A DNA stretch of 38,611 nucleotides from an uncultured Synechococcaceae cyanobacterium (GCA_902537395.1 CACBBE010000011.1:1-38611), one strand, 5' to 3'. Positions 10,584 to 20,266 are shown, counted from the stretch's first letter. Notes: generated from the sequence alone by a model not told the origin. Translations and numbers: made by a program.

Positions 10584-11603
10584 TTGATGAATTATATAAA
10601 AGTTAAAGGGCTCTCAAAATCTTATTCAGATATCAATGCATTAAAAAATTTATCGATGAAAATTGAAGCTGGCACATTATTCGGAATACTTGGTCCAAAT
10701 GGTGCTGGCAAATCAACACTAATAAAAATACTCGCCACTTTAATAGAGCCTGATAGTGGAGAAGTTTCGATAAATAATATTAATCTGATAAAAAATTCAA
10801 GGAAAATCAGAGAATTAATTGGTTATGTTGCCCAAGATATTGCACTTGATAAAATTTTAACTGGGCGAGAGCTTTTGGATTTTCAATCAGATTTGTATCA
10901 CATCAACAAAGACAAAAAATTTGAGAGAATAAATAAATTAATAGATCAATTAGAAATGAATGATTGGATTGATCGTAAGTGCGGAACTTATTCAGGGGGA
11001 ATGAAAAGAAGAATAGATCTGGCAGCTGGACTTTTACATTTACCCCAAGTATTAATTTTGGATGAACCTACAGTTGGTTTAGATATCGAAAGTAGAAATA
11101 TCATATGGCAACTTTTGAAAGATTTGAGAAATAATGGAATGACCATTATTTTAAGCAGTCACTATCTTGATGAAATAGATAAATTGGCAGATAGATTAGT
11201 GATAATTGATAATGGAAGAGTTATAGCAGAAGGGACACCTGCAGAGCTCAAAAATAAACTAGGAGGAGATAGAGTAACGTTGAAAGTAAGAGAATTTAGT
11301 AATCAGGAAGAAGCAAAAAATATATGTCAAATTTTATCTTCAATAGATGGAATTAGTCAGATCATAATAAATGAGGCTCAAGGTTTCTCGATAAATTTTG
11401 TAGCAGATAAGGGAAAAGATTTACTTACGAAACTCAAAGTTGAATTGGCCTTTTCAAAGTTTGAAATTTTTTCTCTAACCCAAAGTCAGCCTAGCTTAGA
11501 CGATGTATATCTTCAAGCAACTGGAAAAACTTTATTGGATGCTGAAATTTCTATGGCAGGGAAAAGAGACCTTAAAAAGGAATCAAAGCAATCAATGCGA
11601 TAA
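10584..11603 (+). CDS. ABC transporter ATP-binding protein (DrrA-like ABC-2 exporter)
   Basis: Walker A GPNGAGKST, signature YSGGMKRR, Walker B LILDEPTVGLD. Confidence 0.93.
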   Translation: MMNYIKVKGLSKSYSDINALKNLSMKIEAGTLFGILGPNGAGKSTLIKILATLIEPDSGEVSINNINLIKNSRKIRELIGYVAQDIALDKILTGRELLDFQSDLYHINKDKKFERINKLIDQLEMNDWIDRKCGTYSGGMKRRIDLAAGLLHLPQVLILDEPTVGLDIESRNIIWQLLKDLRNNGMTIILSSHYLDEIDKLADRLVIIDNGRVIAEGTPAELKNKLGGDRVTLKVREFSNQEEAKNICQILSSIDGISQIIINEAQGFSINFVADKGKDLLTKLKVELAFSKFEIFSLTQSQPSLDDVYLQATGKTLLDAEISMAGKRDLKKESKQSMR

Positions 11604-11651
11604 AAAAAATTTTGGTTAATTAATTATAATGAATACTAAATACTGCTAATT

Positions 11652-12476
11652 ATGGAACTACAACAGTATAATTTGTTTTTTTTATATCAAGAAACATTTG
11701 CCTTAACAAAGAGGTTATTTATTCAATTAAAAAGAAGACCATCAACTCTTTTAGCAGGAATATTACAACCCATAATTTGGCTTTTTTTATTTGGGGCACT
11801 ATTCTCTAAAGCTCCTGAAGGTTTTTTACCTGGAGTTGATTCTTATGGGAACTTTTTAGGAGCGGGACTTATTGTTTTTACTGCTTTTAGCGGAGCCTTA
11901 AACTCGGGTCTTCCTTTAATGTTTGATAGAGAGTTTGGATTTCTTAATAGACTACTTGTGGCTCCTTTAACAAGTAGATTATCGATAGTTTTATCTTCTT
12001 TTATTTATATAACGATTCTAAGCTTTGTTCAGAGTATTGTAATAATGGTTGTCTCATACATTTTGGGTTATGGATGGCCTAACTTATATGGATTAGGAAT
12101 TGTTTTTACAACACTAATTCTATTGGTTCTTTTTGTGACATCAATAAGTTTATGTTTAGCGTTTGTCTTGCCCGGACATATTGAATTAATCGCTCTTATA
12201 TTTGTGATAAACTTACCTCTTCTTTTTGCAAGCACTGCTTTAGCTCCAATCTCTTTCATGCCAAATTGGCTTGGGTGGTTAGCCTCATTAAATCCATTAA
12301 CTTTTGCGATTGAACCTATAAGGACTGCTTATACAGAAACTATGAATTTAGAATTAGTGGCTTTACATGCCCCATATGGTGATTTAACTTGTAAGAGTTG
12401 TATATCAATTTTATTTTCTTTAACAGTTTTTTCCTTGATTATCATAAGGCCTGTGTTAAATAGAAAGTTAAATTAA
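11652..12476 (+). CDS. ABC-2 type exporter permease
   Basis: 274 aa, multi-TM, directly downstream of the ATPase; RRPSTLLAGILQPIIWLFLFG. Confidence 0.9.
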   Translation: MELQQYNLFFLYQETFALTKRLFIQLKRRPSTLLAGILQPIIWLFLFGALFSKAPEGFLPGVDSYGNFLGAGLIVFTAFSGALNSGLPLMFDREFGFLNRLLVAPLTSRLSIVLSSFIYITILSFVQSIVIMVVSYILGYGWPNLYGLGIVFTTLILLVLFVTSISLCLAFVLPGHIELIALIFVINLPLLFASTALAPISFMPNWLGWLASLNPLTFAIEPIRTAYTETMNLELVALHAPYGDLTCKSCISILFSLTVFSLIIIRPVLNRKLN

Positions 12477-12483
12477 TAAATTT

Positions 12484-13065
12484 ATGATTTTAAAAAATCA
12501 TCTTATAGAAGTTTTTAAAAAAGCCTCTTCAGAAAATAATATTTTGCTTAAAGAAAATGTTGTTCTTAAGTGGGTCCATAGATTTGGGATTGATTCATTA
12601 AATGATCTATTAATCCATAGTTCACTACAAAAAGAAAATCAAGAACAGATATCTTTAATTGATGAAGCACATGAAGAAAATCAAGAACAGATATCTTTAA
12701 TTGATGAAGTACATGAAGAAAATCAAGAACAGATATCTTTAATTGATGAATCACATGAAGAAAATCAAGAACAGATATCTTTAATTGATGAAGCACATGA
12801 AGAAAATCAAGAACAGATATCTTCAATTGATGAAGTACATGAAGAAAATCAAGAACAAATTAAATTTGAATCATTAAAAACTTTTAAAAATATTGAGGAA
12901 ACAAATTGGGAATCAAATGGCTTGGAAACTGCTAGTAGTAATGGAATATCTTGCAAAAATCAAAATTCTAATAAAATAAATCAATTTACTGAAACCCCAA
13001 AATTACCCTTACCTAATATTAAAAATTTAAGAAAGTGGATCAACAACGATAAAAAAGCTAGTTAG
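12484..13065 (+). CDS. Uncharacterised acidic protein with internal 14-aa tandem repeats
   Basis: 193 aa ORF, ATG start, 7 bp after the permease gene; non-repetitive N- and C-terminal segments flank a repeat block. Confidence 0.8.
   Translation: MILKNHLIEVFKKASSENNILLKENVVLKWVHRFGIDSLNDLLIHSSLQKENQEQISLIDEAHEENQEQISLIDEVHEENQEQISLIDESHEENQEQISLIDEAHEENQEQISSIDEVHEENQEQIKFESLKTFKNIEETNWESNGLETASSNGISCKNQNSNKINQFTETPKLPLPNIKNLRKWINNDKKAS
12634..12861 (+). repeat. 42-bp tandem repeat, 5 full units plus a partial sixth
   Basis: Units start at 12634, 12676, 12718, 12760, 12802, partial at 12844; consensus gaaaatcaagaacagatatctttaattgatgaa(gca/gta/tca)catgaa. Confidence 0.97.
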
Positions 13066-13085
13066 CTAGAAAGAACCTAATTATA

Positions 13086-13220
13086 TTAGTACAAGGTTAA
13101 TATTTTTCCTTCATAGCCTGATTTACGCATATGCTCTACCCATTTTTTTTCATCCTCGGCTGTACGTATATCATTCTTTTTAAAATTTTCTAGTCTCTTT
13201 TTAGCTTTTACATCATACCA
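13086..13220 (-). other. Start-less coding-looking open frame overlapping the groEL 3' end in the -1 frame
   Basis: Minus-strand translation [44 protein letters not shown]; upstream in-frame extension into groEL has no ATG/GTG/TTG before an in-frame TGA. Confidence 0.45.
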
Positions 13221-14953
13221 GGCATTCCCATGCCACCCATGCCTGGCATTCCCATGCCACCCATTCCTGGCATTCCCATGCCACCCATTCCTGGCATACC
13301 CATACCACCCATGCCTGGCATGCCCATACCACCCATTCCTCCCATGGGGTCTCCACCTGGTCCTCCAGGGGGTGCTGCTTCAGGCTCAGGAATGTCGGCC
13401 ATTGCAACTTCTGTTGTTAGTAGCATAGCTGCAATAGATACTGAATCTTGAAGAGCTAATCTTATTACTTTCGTTGGATCTAATATTCCTGAATTTTTTA
13501 AATCCTCATATTGTCCTGAATTAGCATTAAAGCCTTTGTTAAGCCTTTGAATTTCAGCGACAACCACATCACCATTAAAACCAGCATTTTTTGCTATTTG
13601 TTTGGTAGGTTCCAAAAGGGCTTCTTTAACTATATTTATCCCTGTTCTTAAATCATCTGAAGATGTTTCACTTAAATTTAAAAGGTCATTAGATATTTCA
13701 ATTAAAGTTTGACCTCCTCCAGAAACAACACCCTCTTCAATAGCAGCTTTCGTAGCATTTAGGGAATCTTCGATTCTTAATTTTTTATACTTCATCTCCG
13801 TTTCTGTAGCAGCTCCTACTTTAATAAGAGCTACTCCTCCGGCTAGTTTGGCTATCCTTTCATTTATTTTATCCTGATCATACTCAGATTCAGTTATATT
13901 AACTTCTCTCTTTAATTTCTCTACTCGCGCTTTAACTAAATCTTTAGTGTCTTGGAAGGCAACAATTGTAGTTTTATCCTTTGTGATAGTTATTTTTTTT
14001 GCCTTGCCTAAATCACTTATCGATACTTTATCAAGTGTCATAGATTTATCCTCGCTAATTAACTTAGCCCCAGTAAGAATTGCAATATCTTCAAGGGCAG
14101 CTTTTCTTCTCTCGCCAAATAACGGAGCTCTTACGGAAGCTACATTTAAAATCCCACTATTCTTATTCAAAACCAGAGTGGTTAAAGCCTCTCCTTCGAT
14201 ATCTTCAGCAAGAATTAGAAAAGGAGAGCCTGACTTCTGAATTTCTTCAAGTATTGGAACTAGATCAACTAAAGTTGATATTTTTTGATCAGTTATTAAT
14301 ATTTTAGGGTTTTCAATTTCACAAACTTGTCTTTCTTGGTCTGTTACGAAATATGGAGAACTATAACCTCTATCAAAAGACATTCCTTCAGTTATATCTA
14401 ATTCTGTTTCTAGTGACTGAGATTCTTCAACAGTTATTACACCATCTGCAGTGACAATATCCATTGCTTTCGAAATTATAGATCCAATTTCTTCATCTCC
14501 TCCAGCACTAACTGTTGCAACTTTTTGTATATCAGAGCCACTTAATGAAATACTTTTGGAACTTAATTTTTCTAAGACAAAAGCTAGACCTGCCTCCATA
14601 CCTTTTTTTAATTCCATAGGATTTGCGCCAGAAGCAATATTTTTTAATCCCTCCTGAACCATCTTCTGAGTCAAAATGGTTGCTGTTGTTGTTCCATCAC
14701 CAGCACTCTCTTTTGTCTTTGATGCAACTTGTTCTATTAATTTCGCACCTAAATTAGAAATAGGGTTTTCAATCTCGATCTCTTTAGCAACTGTAGATCC
14801 ATCTCTTACTATATCTGGCGAACCAAATTTCTTCTCTATTACAACGTTTTTTGCTTTTGGCCCAATAGTAACCTTTACTGCATTAGCTACGAAATTCACA
14901 CCTTTTTCTAGCGCTTCTCTTGATTCATTAGAAAAACTTAATTGTTTAGCCAT
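13208..14953 (-). CDS. groEL: Chaperonin GroEL, stand-alone copy (no adjacent groES)
   Basis: 581 aa; [39 protein letters not shown], ends in GGMGMPGM repeats. No groES is visible upstream. Confidence 0.96.
   Translation of the reverse strand: MAKQLSFSNESREALEKGVNFVANAVKVTIGPKAKNVVIEKKFGSPDIVRDGSTVAKEIEIENPISNLGAKLIEQVASKTKESAGDGTTTATILTQKMVQEGLKNIASGANPMELKKGMEAGLAFVLEKLSSKSISLSGSDIQKVATVSAGGDEEIGSIISKAMDIVTADGVITVEESQSLETELDITEGMSFDRGYSSPYFVTDQERQVCEIENPKILITDQKISTLVDLVPILEEIQKSGSPFLILAEDIEGEALTTLVLNKNSGILNVASVRAPLFGERRKAALEDIAILTGAKLISEDKSMTLDKVSISDLGKAKKITITKDKTTIVAFQDTKDLVKARVEKLKREVNITESEYDQDKINERIAKLAGGVALIKVGAATETEMKYKKLRIEDSLNATKAAIEEGVVSGGGQTLIEISNDLLNLSETSSDDLRTGINIVKEALLEPTKQIAKNAGFNGDVVVAEIQRLNKGFNANSGQYEDLKNSGILDPTKVIRLALQDSVSIAAMLLTTEVAMADIPEPEAAPPGGPGGDPMGGMGGMGMPGMGGMGMPGMGGMGMPGMGGMGMPGMGGMGMPGMM
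13214..13333 (-). repeat. 24-bp tandem repeat encoding (GGMGMPGM)x5 in the GroEL tail
   Basis: Five consecutive 24-bp units read directly from the sequence immediately before the final Met and stop. Confidence 0.95.
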
Positions 14954-15084
14954 GTTTACTAAATCTTTAATCTTATTCTAATCTCCCATAGAATCATTTT
15001 TAAGGGATATTTAACTAAGTGGGGAAAGCCGAATTTCTTTTAATGAGTCATACAAATTAACTCAAATAAGAGTATCTTTAAGTT

Positions 15085-15264
15085 ATGGAAGGAACAAATA
15101 ATCTTATTTTTACTCTTACCGCAATCCTCGCGATTGCTATGACACTAATATACTTTCCTTTAAGATTTTTCTTGACCTTAACTGCTAGAAGTCGAAGACT
15201 TAAACTTTTACAAAAAATTAGAAAGTTGAGGGATGAATTGGGCCAGCCTTATGAAATTACATAA
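15085..15264 (+). CDS. Small single-TM protein (59 aa), absent from the supplied ORF track
   Basis: ATG at 15085: MEGTNNLIFTLTAILAIAMTLIYFPLRFFLTLTARSRRLKLLQKIRKLRDELGQPYEIT*; one hydrophobic helix plus a basic amphipathic tail; stop abuts the fabG stop. Confidence 0.75.
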   Translation: MEGTNNLIFTLTAILAIAMTLIYFPLRFFLTLTARSRRLKLLQKIRKLRDELGQPYEIT

Positions 15265-16014
15265 TTAAATACTCATACCTCCGTCAATACTAATTGTTTG
15301 CCCTGTAATGTAACTTCCAGCATTACTTGAAACTAAGAATGACACTAAGTTTGCAATTTGAGAACAACTTCCTAATTTTCCTAAAGGGATAACTTTAAGT
15401 ATTTCTTCAGTATTAAGTTTTCCAGTCATTTCTGTTTCTATAAAGCCTGGAGCTATCGCATTTACGTTAATACCTCTTGAAGCAAATTCTTTAGCACAAG
15501 TTTTGGTGAATCCAATAACTCCAGCTTTGGCTGCAGAATAATTTGCTTGACCGGGATTACCAATTATTCCAACAACAGATGAAATATTTACGATACTACC
15601 ACTTCTTTTTTTCATCATGAATTTTGAAGCATATTTTGTACAAAGAAAAACACCTTTTAAGTTTGTATTTAATACATCATCCCATTGTTCCGATTTCATT
15701 CTCATCAATAGTCCATCTCTAGTAATACCTGCATTATTAATAAGAATATCAATGGAACCATTAATTTTTATGATTTCTTCAAAAGCTGAACTGACAGAAT
15801 CCTCTCTTGATACATCAAATTTTAATTTATGAGCTTTACCTCCCGAATTTTTTATTGAATTTACAACTTCTTCAGCTTTTTCATCAGAAGAAGAGTAATT
15901 GATAACAACTTCTGCTCCTAAGCGGCTTAGTTCTAAAGCAATTTCTTTACCAATTCCTCTGCTAGCTCCAGTGATTAAAGCAACTTTGCCTGATAATGAA
16001 TCTGTATTAGACAT
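15265..16014 (-). CDS. fabG: 3-oxoacyl-ACP reductase
   Basis: SDR: TGASRGIGKEIAL, NNAGITRDGLLMRM, YSAAKAGVIGFTK. Confidence 0.95.
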   Translation of the reverse strand: MSNTDSLSGKVALITGASRGIGKEIALELSRLGAEVVINYSSSDEKAEEVVNSIKNSGGKAHKLKFDVSREDSVSSAFEEIIKINGSIDILINNAGITRDGLLMRMKSEQWDDVLNTNLKGVFLCTKYASKFMMKKRSGSIVNISSVVGIIGNPGQANYSAAKAGVIGFTKTCAKEFASRGINVNAIAPGFIETEMTGKLNTEEILKVIPLGKLGSCSQIANLVSFLVSSNAGSYITGQTISIDGGMSI

Positions 16015-16106
16015 TATGAAATTTTATAATTTTCAATCGTAGTACTATTTGTGTAAAGATATTGCTTTTATTTATAATTGTCTAGAAAGTATTAAGACAT
16101 TCTATT

Positions 16107-16778
16107 GTGCATTTTTTAATACCAGCTGCAGGGAGTGGTAGCAGAATGAAAGCTGGAAAAAATAAATTACTTATTGATCTAGAGGGAGAGTCTTTGATTT
16201 ATTGGACACTTAAATCTGTCTTTTCTGCAAGCTCAACAAACTGGGTTGGAATAATTGGGCAACCAAAAGATAAAAATTTATTATTAAATTCATCAAAGGA
16301 TTTTGCCCATAAAGTTCATTGGATTAATGGTGGGGATACCAGACAAAAGTCAGTTTTTAATGGTTTAAAAGAGCTACCAAAAGATGCTAAAAAAGTTTTA
16401 ATACATGATGGTGCTAGATGTCTAATTAATCCTGAATTGATAGACCTTTGTGCCAAGCAATTAGATGAAAATGAAGCTGTAATTTTGGCTACTAAGGTAA
16501 CTGACACAATAAAGATTGTTGATAATGAAGGTTTTATTAAAGAAACACCAGATAGAAATTATTTATGGGCAGCGCAAACTCCTCAGGGCTTTTTAGTAGA
16601 TAGATTAAAAAAAGCTCATAAGATGGCAATTGATAAAAACTGGAAAGTCACAGATGATGCCTCACTATTCGAAATGCTTAATTGGAAAGTGAAGATTATT
16701 GAAGGAACTTATTCAAATATAAAAATTACGTCCCCTATAGATTTGAAAATAGCAAAACTTTTTGTGAAGAACCCCTAG
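16107..16778 (+). CDS. ispD: 2-C-methyl-D-erythritol 4-phosphate cytidylyltransferase
   Basis: IPAAGSGSRMKAGKNK, VLIHDGARCLI, TPQGF, VTDDASLFE. Confidence 0.95.
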   Translation: MHFLIPAAGSGSRMKAGKNKLLIDLEGESLIYWTLKSVFSASSTNWVGIIGQPKDKNLLLNSSKDFAHKVHWINGGDTRQKSVFNGLKELPKDAKKVLIHDGARCLINPELIDLCAKQLDENEAVILATKVTDTIKIVDNEGFIKETPDRNYLWAAQTPQGFLVDRLKKAHKMAIDKNWKVTDDASLFEMLNWKVKIIEGTYSNIKITSPIDLKIAKLFVKNP

Positions 16779-17648
16779 TTAAAAAGGTGTATCGATACTA
16801 AGAATGCCATCATCACCATTTAAGGTGGCTTTGTATCCCAAAGGAATGCAAGCATTTCCCGATATGTGGCCTATTGGGAGGTCAAAAAGAATAGGAAAAT
16901 CAAACTCTTCGAGTCTTTCAATAATGCATTTTTTTAGTAAATCTTTCCATTCAAGGTCGCAGGAATTATTAGAAAAACTTCCGAATCCAATACCTGTAAT
17001 TTCAGTGAGTGTTTTAGTCATTCGTAGGTAAGTCAACATGCGATCAATTTTATAAATATCTTCGTTAATATCTTCAAAAATAATTATTTTCCCTTTGCAA
17101 TCTGGAAAGTGATTAGTACCAATTAAAAAAGTAGCAATAGTTAAGTTCGAAACGATAATTTCTCCTTTAGCTTTCCCACCCCTTAAAGGAATTCCTCTAA
17201 TGTCCTCAACATGTCCTTCAAAAAGTAAATTTCTTAATCTCTCAAGGCTCCACTCTGGCTCTTTGAAAAGGCTTGTAACCATGGGCCCATGAATAGAACC
17301 TATAAATCCTTGAGAATATTTAGATAGTAATAAAGAACATGTATCTGAGAATCCAAGCATTAAACCATGCTGCCAAGAAGGTTCTTTTTCTAATATTCTT
17401 GCTGAACCCCAGCCTCCTTTCGCAAAAATGATTAACTTACTATTTTGTGCTTTTTCCAGTTCTTCAAATCTAGTTAGATCATCTCCTGCAAAATAACCAA
17501 ATTTTTTGGATATAGAATTATTTTCATTAATTTCCAACCCCCAGTTTTTTAAGATTTCTATGCCTTTTTGAAAATTTTCATCTTCATCAATAAAGGATCC
17601 TGGAGCTAAAGTATCTATCAGATCACCTTTTTTTAATCTAATAATCAT
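16779..17648 (-). CDS. LD-carboxypeptidase-like / MccF-like S66 family peptidase
   Basis: KGDLIDTLAPGSF, FAKGGWGSARILE, GFSDTCSLL, GSIHGPM, GHISGN. Confidence 0.88.
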   Translation of the reverse strand: MIIRLKKGDLIDTLAPGSFIDEDENFQKGIEILKNWGLEINENNSISKKFGYFAGDDLTRFEELEKAQNSKLIIFAKGGWGSARILEKEPSWQHGLMLGFSDTCSLLLSKYSQGFIGSIHGPMVTSLFKEPEWSLERLRNLLFEGHVEDIRGIPLRGGKAKGEIIVSNLTIATFLIGTNHFPDCKGKIIIFEDINEDIYKIDRMLTYLRMTKTLTEITGIGFGSFSNNSCDLEWKDLLKKCIIERLEEFDFPILFDLPIGHISGNACIPLGYKATLNGDDGILSIDTPF

Positions 17649-17657
17649 ATTTAGAAT

Positions 17658-18566
17658 CTATGAGGCAATAATAATTCCTAATAAAAGGACTCCTCCATAA
17701 ATTGATTGATTTTTGAAGTGATTCCCAATATTTTTTATTGATTGCTTGTCCTCAGGAAATACATTTAGTATATCTCTCTGCATTAAGATTGACGTTGTTA
17801 GCCAAATTGGCCAAAAAATAAAATCTATTTGATTAATATATCCACATAATGCGAGAAAACTAGAAGTTAAAAAATAACAAATTTGAATAGTTATTCTTGT
17901 ATAGTTCTGGAGGTTAACAGCGGAACTATTTATTCCAATTTTGATATCATATTTTTTATCTGCTAAAGCATAAATCGTGTCAAAGCCAAATGTCCAAAAA
18001 ATGGTAGCTAGCCAGCAAAACAATAAAACAATACTATTTAAATTGCCTTCATTTGCCGCCCAGGGAATTAAGACAGCAAAACCCCAGCATATGGATAAGA
18101 TTAATTGAGGATATTTAAACCATCTTTTGGCAGAAGGATAAATTAAAATAATAGGTAAAGCTAAAAAAGCAAGTGAAATGGAAAGGATTCTTCCAGGTTG
18201 AGGTATTGACAAAGTTAAAAAGAAGCTACATAAAATTAAAAAGAAGAGAATTGAATAAGCCGTTTTAAGACCGATTTTATTTGCAGCTAAAGGTCTATCT
18301 TTTGTCCTAAAAACTCGTTGATCAATTTTTTTGTCCCAAATATCATTAACCACGCAGCCTAATCCACTTACTAGTAGTCCTCCTAGGATTATTCTTAGCA
18401 ACATTAAAAATGTTGGATTAGCATCTGGTGTTAAATATAAACTCCATCCAGCAGGAATAAGTAAGATCATTCTTCCAGTCGGCTTATTCCACCTTAATAA
18501 TTCAAAAAAATTGCTTAATTTAATTTGTCGATTTTTGTTTCGCATATTACCTATTGTATATTTCAT
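17658..18566 (-). CDS. ubiA: 4-hydroxybenzoate polyprenyltransferase-like UbiA family enzyme (probable plastoquinone pathway)
   Basis: NDIWDKKIDQRVFRTKDRPLAA and DTIYALADKKYDIKIG; start may be an internal ATG at 18545. Confidence 0.88.
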   Translation of the reverse strand: MKYTIGNMRNKNRQIKLSNFFELLRWNKPTGRMILLIPAGWSLYLTPDANPTFLMLLRIILGGLLVSGLGCVVNDIWDKKIDQRVFRTKDRPLAANKIGLKTAYSILFFLILCSFFLTLSIPQPGRILSISLAFLALPIILIYPSAKRWFKYPQLILSICWGFAVLIPWAANEGNLNSIVLLFCWLATIFWTFGFDTIYALADKKYDIKIGINSSAVNLQNYTRITIQICYFLTSSFLALCGYINQIDFIFWPIWLTTSILMQRDILNVFPEDKQSIKNIGNHFKNQSIYGGVLLLGIIIAS

Positions 18567-18670
18567 AACTTTAAATAATCTTACTAGGATTAGTAGATTT
18601 CTATTATTTAATAATCAATCTTGGGTATATTTATTAATGGATTAAAGATATCTGCATCTTATAAAAAGAA

Positions 18671-20266
18671 ATGATACAGGAACAAGATTTAAGATATTTT
18701 CAAGAAAAGCAAATTTTAGTAGCTTCTATAGATATCGGAACGAACTCTACACATCTCTTGGTAGCAGAAATTAATCCAGAACTAAAATCATTTTCAATAA
18801 AATTCACTGATAAATCAACCACTCGTCTTGGAGAAAGAGATGAGGAGGGTAATCTTACTGAAGAATCAATCCAAAGAGCATTAGTCACTCTTAAGCGATT
18901 TAAGGAATATTGTAAAAGTAATGGAGTAAAGCAATTAGTGACTGCAGCAACAAGTGCAGTTAGGGAAGCTCCAAACGGTCAGGATTTTATTAAAAGAGTG
19001 CTTGATGAAACTGATATTCAAATAGAAATGATAAGTGGTTCTGAGGAAGCCAGATTAATTTACCTTGGTGTCCTTTCTGGCATGGCTTTTGAAGATGAGT
19101 CTTTTATAATCATAGATATTGGAGGAGGATCTACAGAATTAATACTTGCAGATAAAAAAGATGCCATAGCTCTTACCAGTTCGAGAATTGGTGCGGTAAG
19201 ACTTAAAAATGATTTTTTAAATAAAGAGTCTATAAATTCAGAAAGATCGAGTTTTCTAACAACTTTTATTAAAGGATCTTTAGAACCATCTGTTAGAAAA
19301 ATAAAGAGTAGATCTAAGGGAGATAAGCCTTTATCTTTGGTTGCAACCAGTGGTACTGCAACCTCATTAGGAAATTTGATTTCAGATGATTTGGGTGAAT
19401 CTAAACAAAAGTTGCATGGTTATAAATTTAAAAGGGAAAATTTACAAAATATATTGGAAAAACTTATTAAATTGCCAGTTTCGGAAATCAAGAAAATACC
19501 TTCATTAAGTGAGAGAAGAGCAGAAATAATTATTCCAGGTGCATTGATATTAAACACTGCAATGCAGATGTTGAACTTTAATGAATTAATAATAAGTGAA
19601 AGAGCTCTTCGAGAGGGTTTGGTTGTAGATTGGATGCTTCGTAAAGGGATAATTAAAAACGAGTTAAATATTCAAAGCAATATTAGAAAAACAACAATAG
19701 TTCATCAGGCTAAAAAGTTTGGAGTAGATAATACAAGAGCTGAGAAAGTTATTGAGATTGCCTTTCAAATCTATGATCAGACTAAAAATATCTTTCATAG
19801 CGATAATGACCCTAAAGCTAAAGAACTTCTTTGGGCAGCTTCTAATCTTTATAGTTGTGGGAAATACGTAAATGTTGGTTCATATCACAAACACTCTTGG
19901 TACTTAATAAAAAATTGTGAGTTGTTGGGATATTCTGAAGCAGAAACAAATATTATTGCTTCAATTGCTAGATACCATAGAAAGACTCTCCCCAGGAAAA
20001 GACATGAGTCTTGGCAAAATTTAATATCCAAAGAAGATAAAACATTAGTTCTTGAAATGTCATTAATTTTGAGACTAGCAGCATCTCTTGATCAAAGACC
20101 TGATAAGGTAATTTCTTCAGTTAAGATAAAATTGCAGAAAAATATTCTTACTTTTGAACTTCGACCTTTTGATGGAAACCATGATCTTTTACTTGAAAAA
20201 TGGAACTTAGGATTATGCCGTAATGTAATAAAAGAACTAAAGAATTTAGATTTAAAAGTTATTTAG
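18671..20266 (+). CDS. ppx: Exopolyphosphatase (Ppx/GppA family)
   Basis: SIDIGTNSTHLLVAE, ATSAVREAPNG, IIDIGGGSTELIL; C-terminal HD-like region. Confidence 0.93.
   Translation: MIQEQDLRYFQEKQILVASIDIGTNSTHLLVAEINPELKSFSIKFTDKSTTRLGERDEEGNLTEESIQRALVTLKRFKEYCKSNGVKQLVTAATSAVREAPNGQDFIKRVLDETDIQIEMISGSEEARLIYLGVLSGMAFEDESFIIIDIGGGSTELILADKKDAIALTSSRIGAVRLKNDFLNKESINSERSSFLTTFIKGSLEPSVRKIKSRSKGDKPLSLVATSGTATSLGNLISDDLGESKQKLHGYKFKRENLQNILEKLIKLPVSEIKKIPSLSERRAEIIIPGALILNTAMQMLNFNELIISERALREGLVVDWMLRKGIIKNELNIQSNIRKTTIVHQAKKFGVDNTRAEKVIEIAFQIYDQTKNIFHSDNDPKAKELLWAASNLYSCGKYVNVGSYHKHSWYLIKNCELLGYSEAETNIIASIARYHRKTLPRKRHESWQNLISKEDKTLVLEMSLILRLAASLDQRPDKVISSVKIKLQKNILTFELRPFDGNHDLLLEKWNLGLCRNVIKELKNLDLKVI

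Noticed and set aside
12566-12826. Minus-strand 86-aa ORF MKISVLDFLHVLHQLKISVLDFL...
   Set aside because: Mirror image of the 42-bp repeat array: the antisense of the repeat unit happens to lack stops, so the array produces a repetitive spurious ORF.
13213-13451. ORFs 13213..13407(-) and 13230..13451(+) made of WxxWxCQEW or [10 protein letters not shown] repeats
   Set aside because: Frame-shifted and antisense readings of the groEL GGM tail; low-complexity artefacts.
13947-14981. Several plus-strand ORFs of 68-101 aa antisense to groEL
   Set aside because: Fully inside a strongly conserved groEL reading frame; no independent coding features.
14954-15084. Possible CIRCE/heat-shock operator upstream of groEL (ACTC...GAGT at 15060-15073)
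   Set aside because: Only 4-bp arms with a 6-bp gap; does not match the 9-bp-arm CIRCE consensus.
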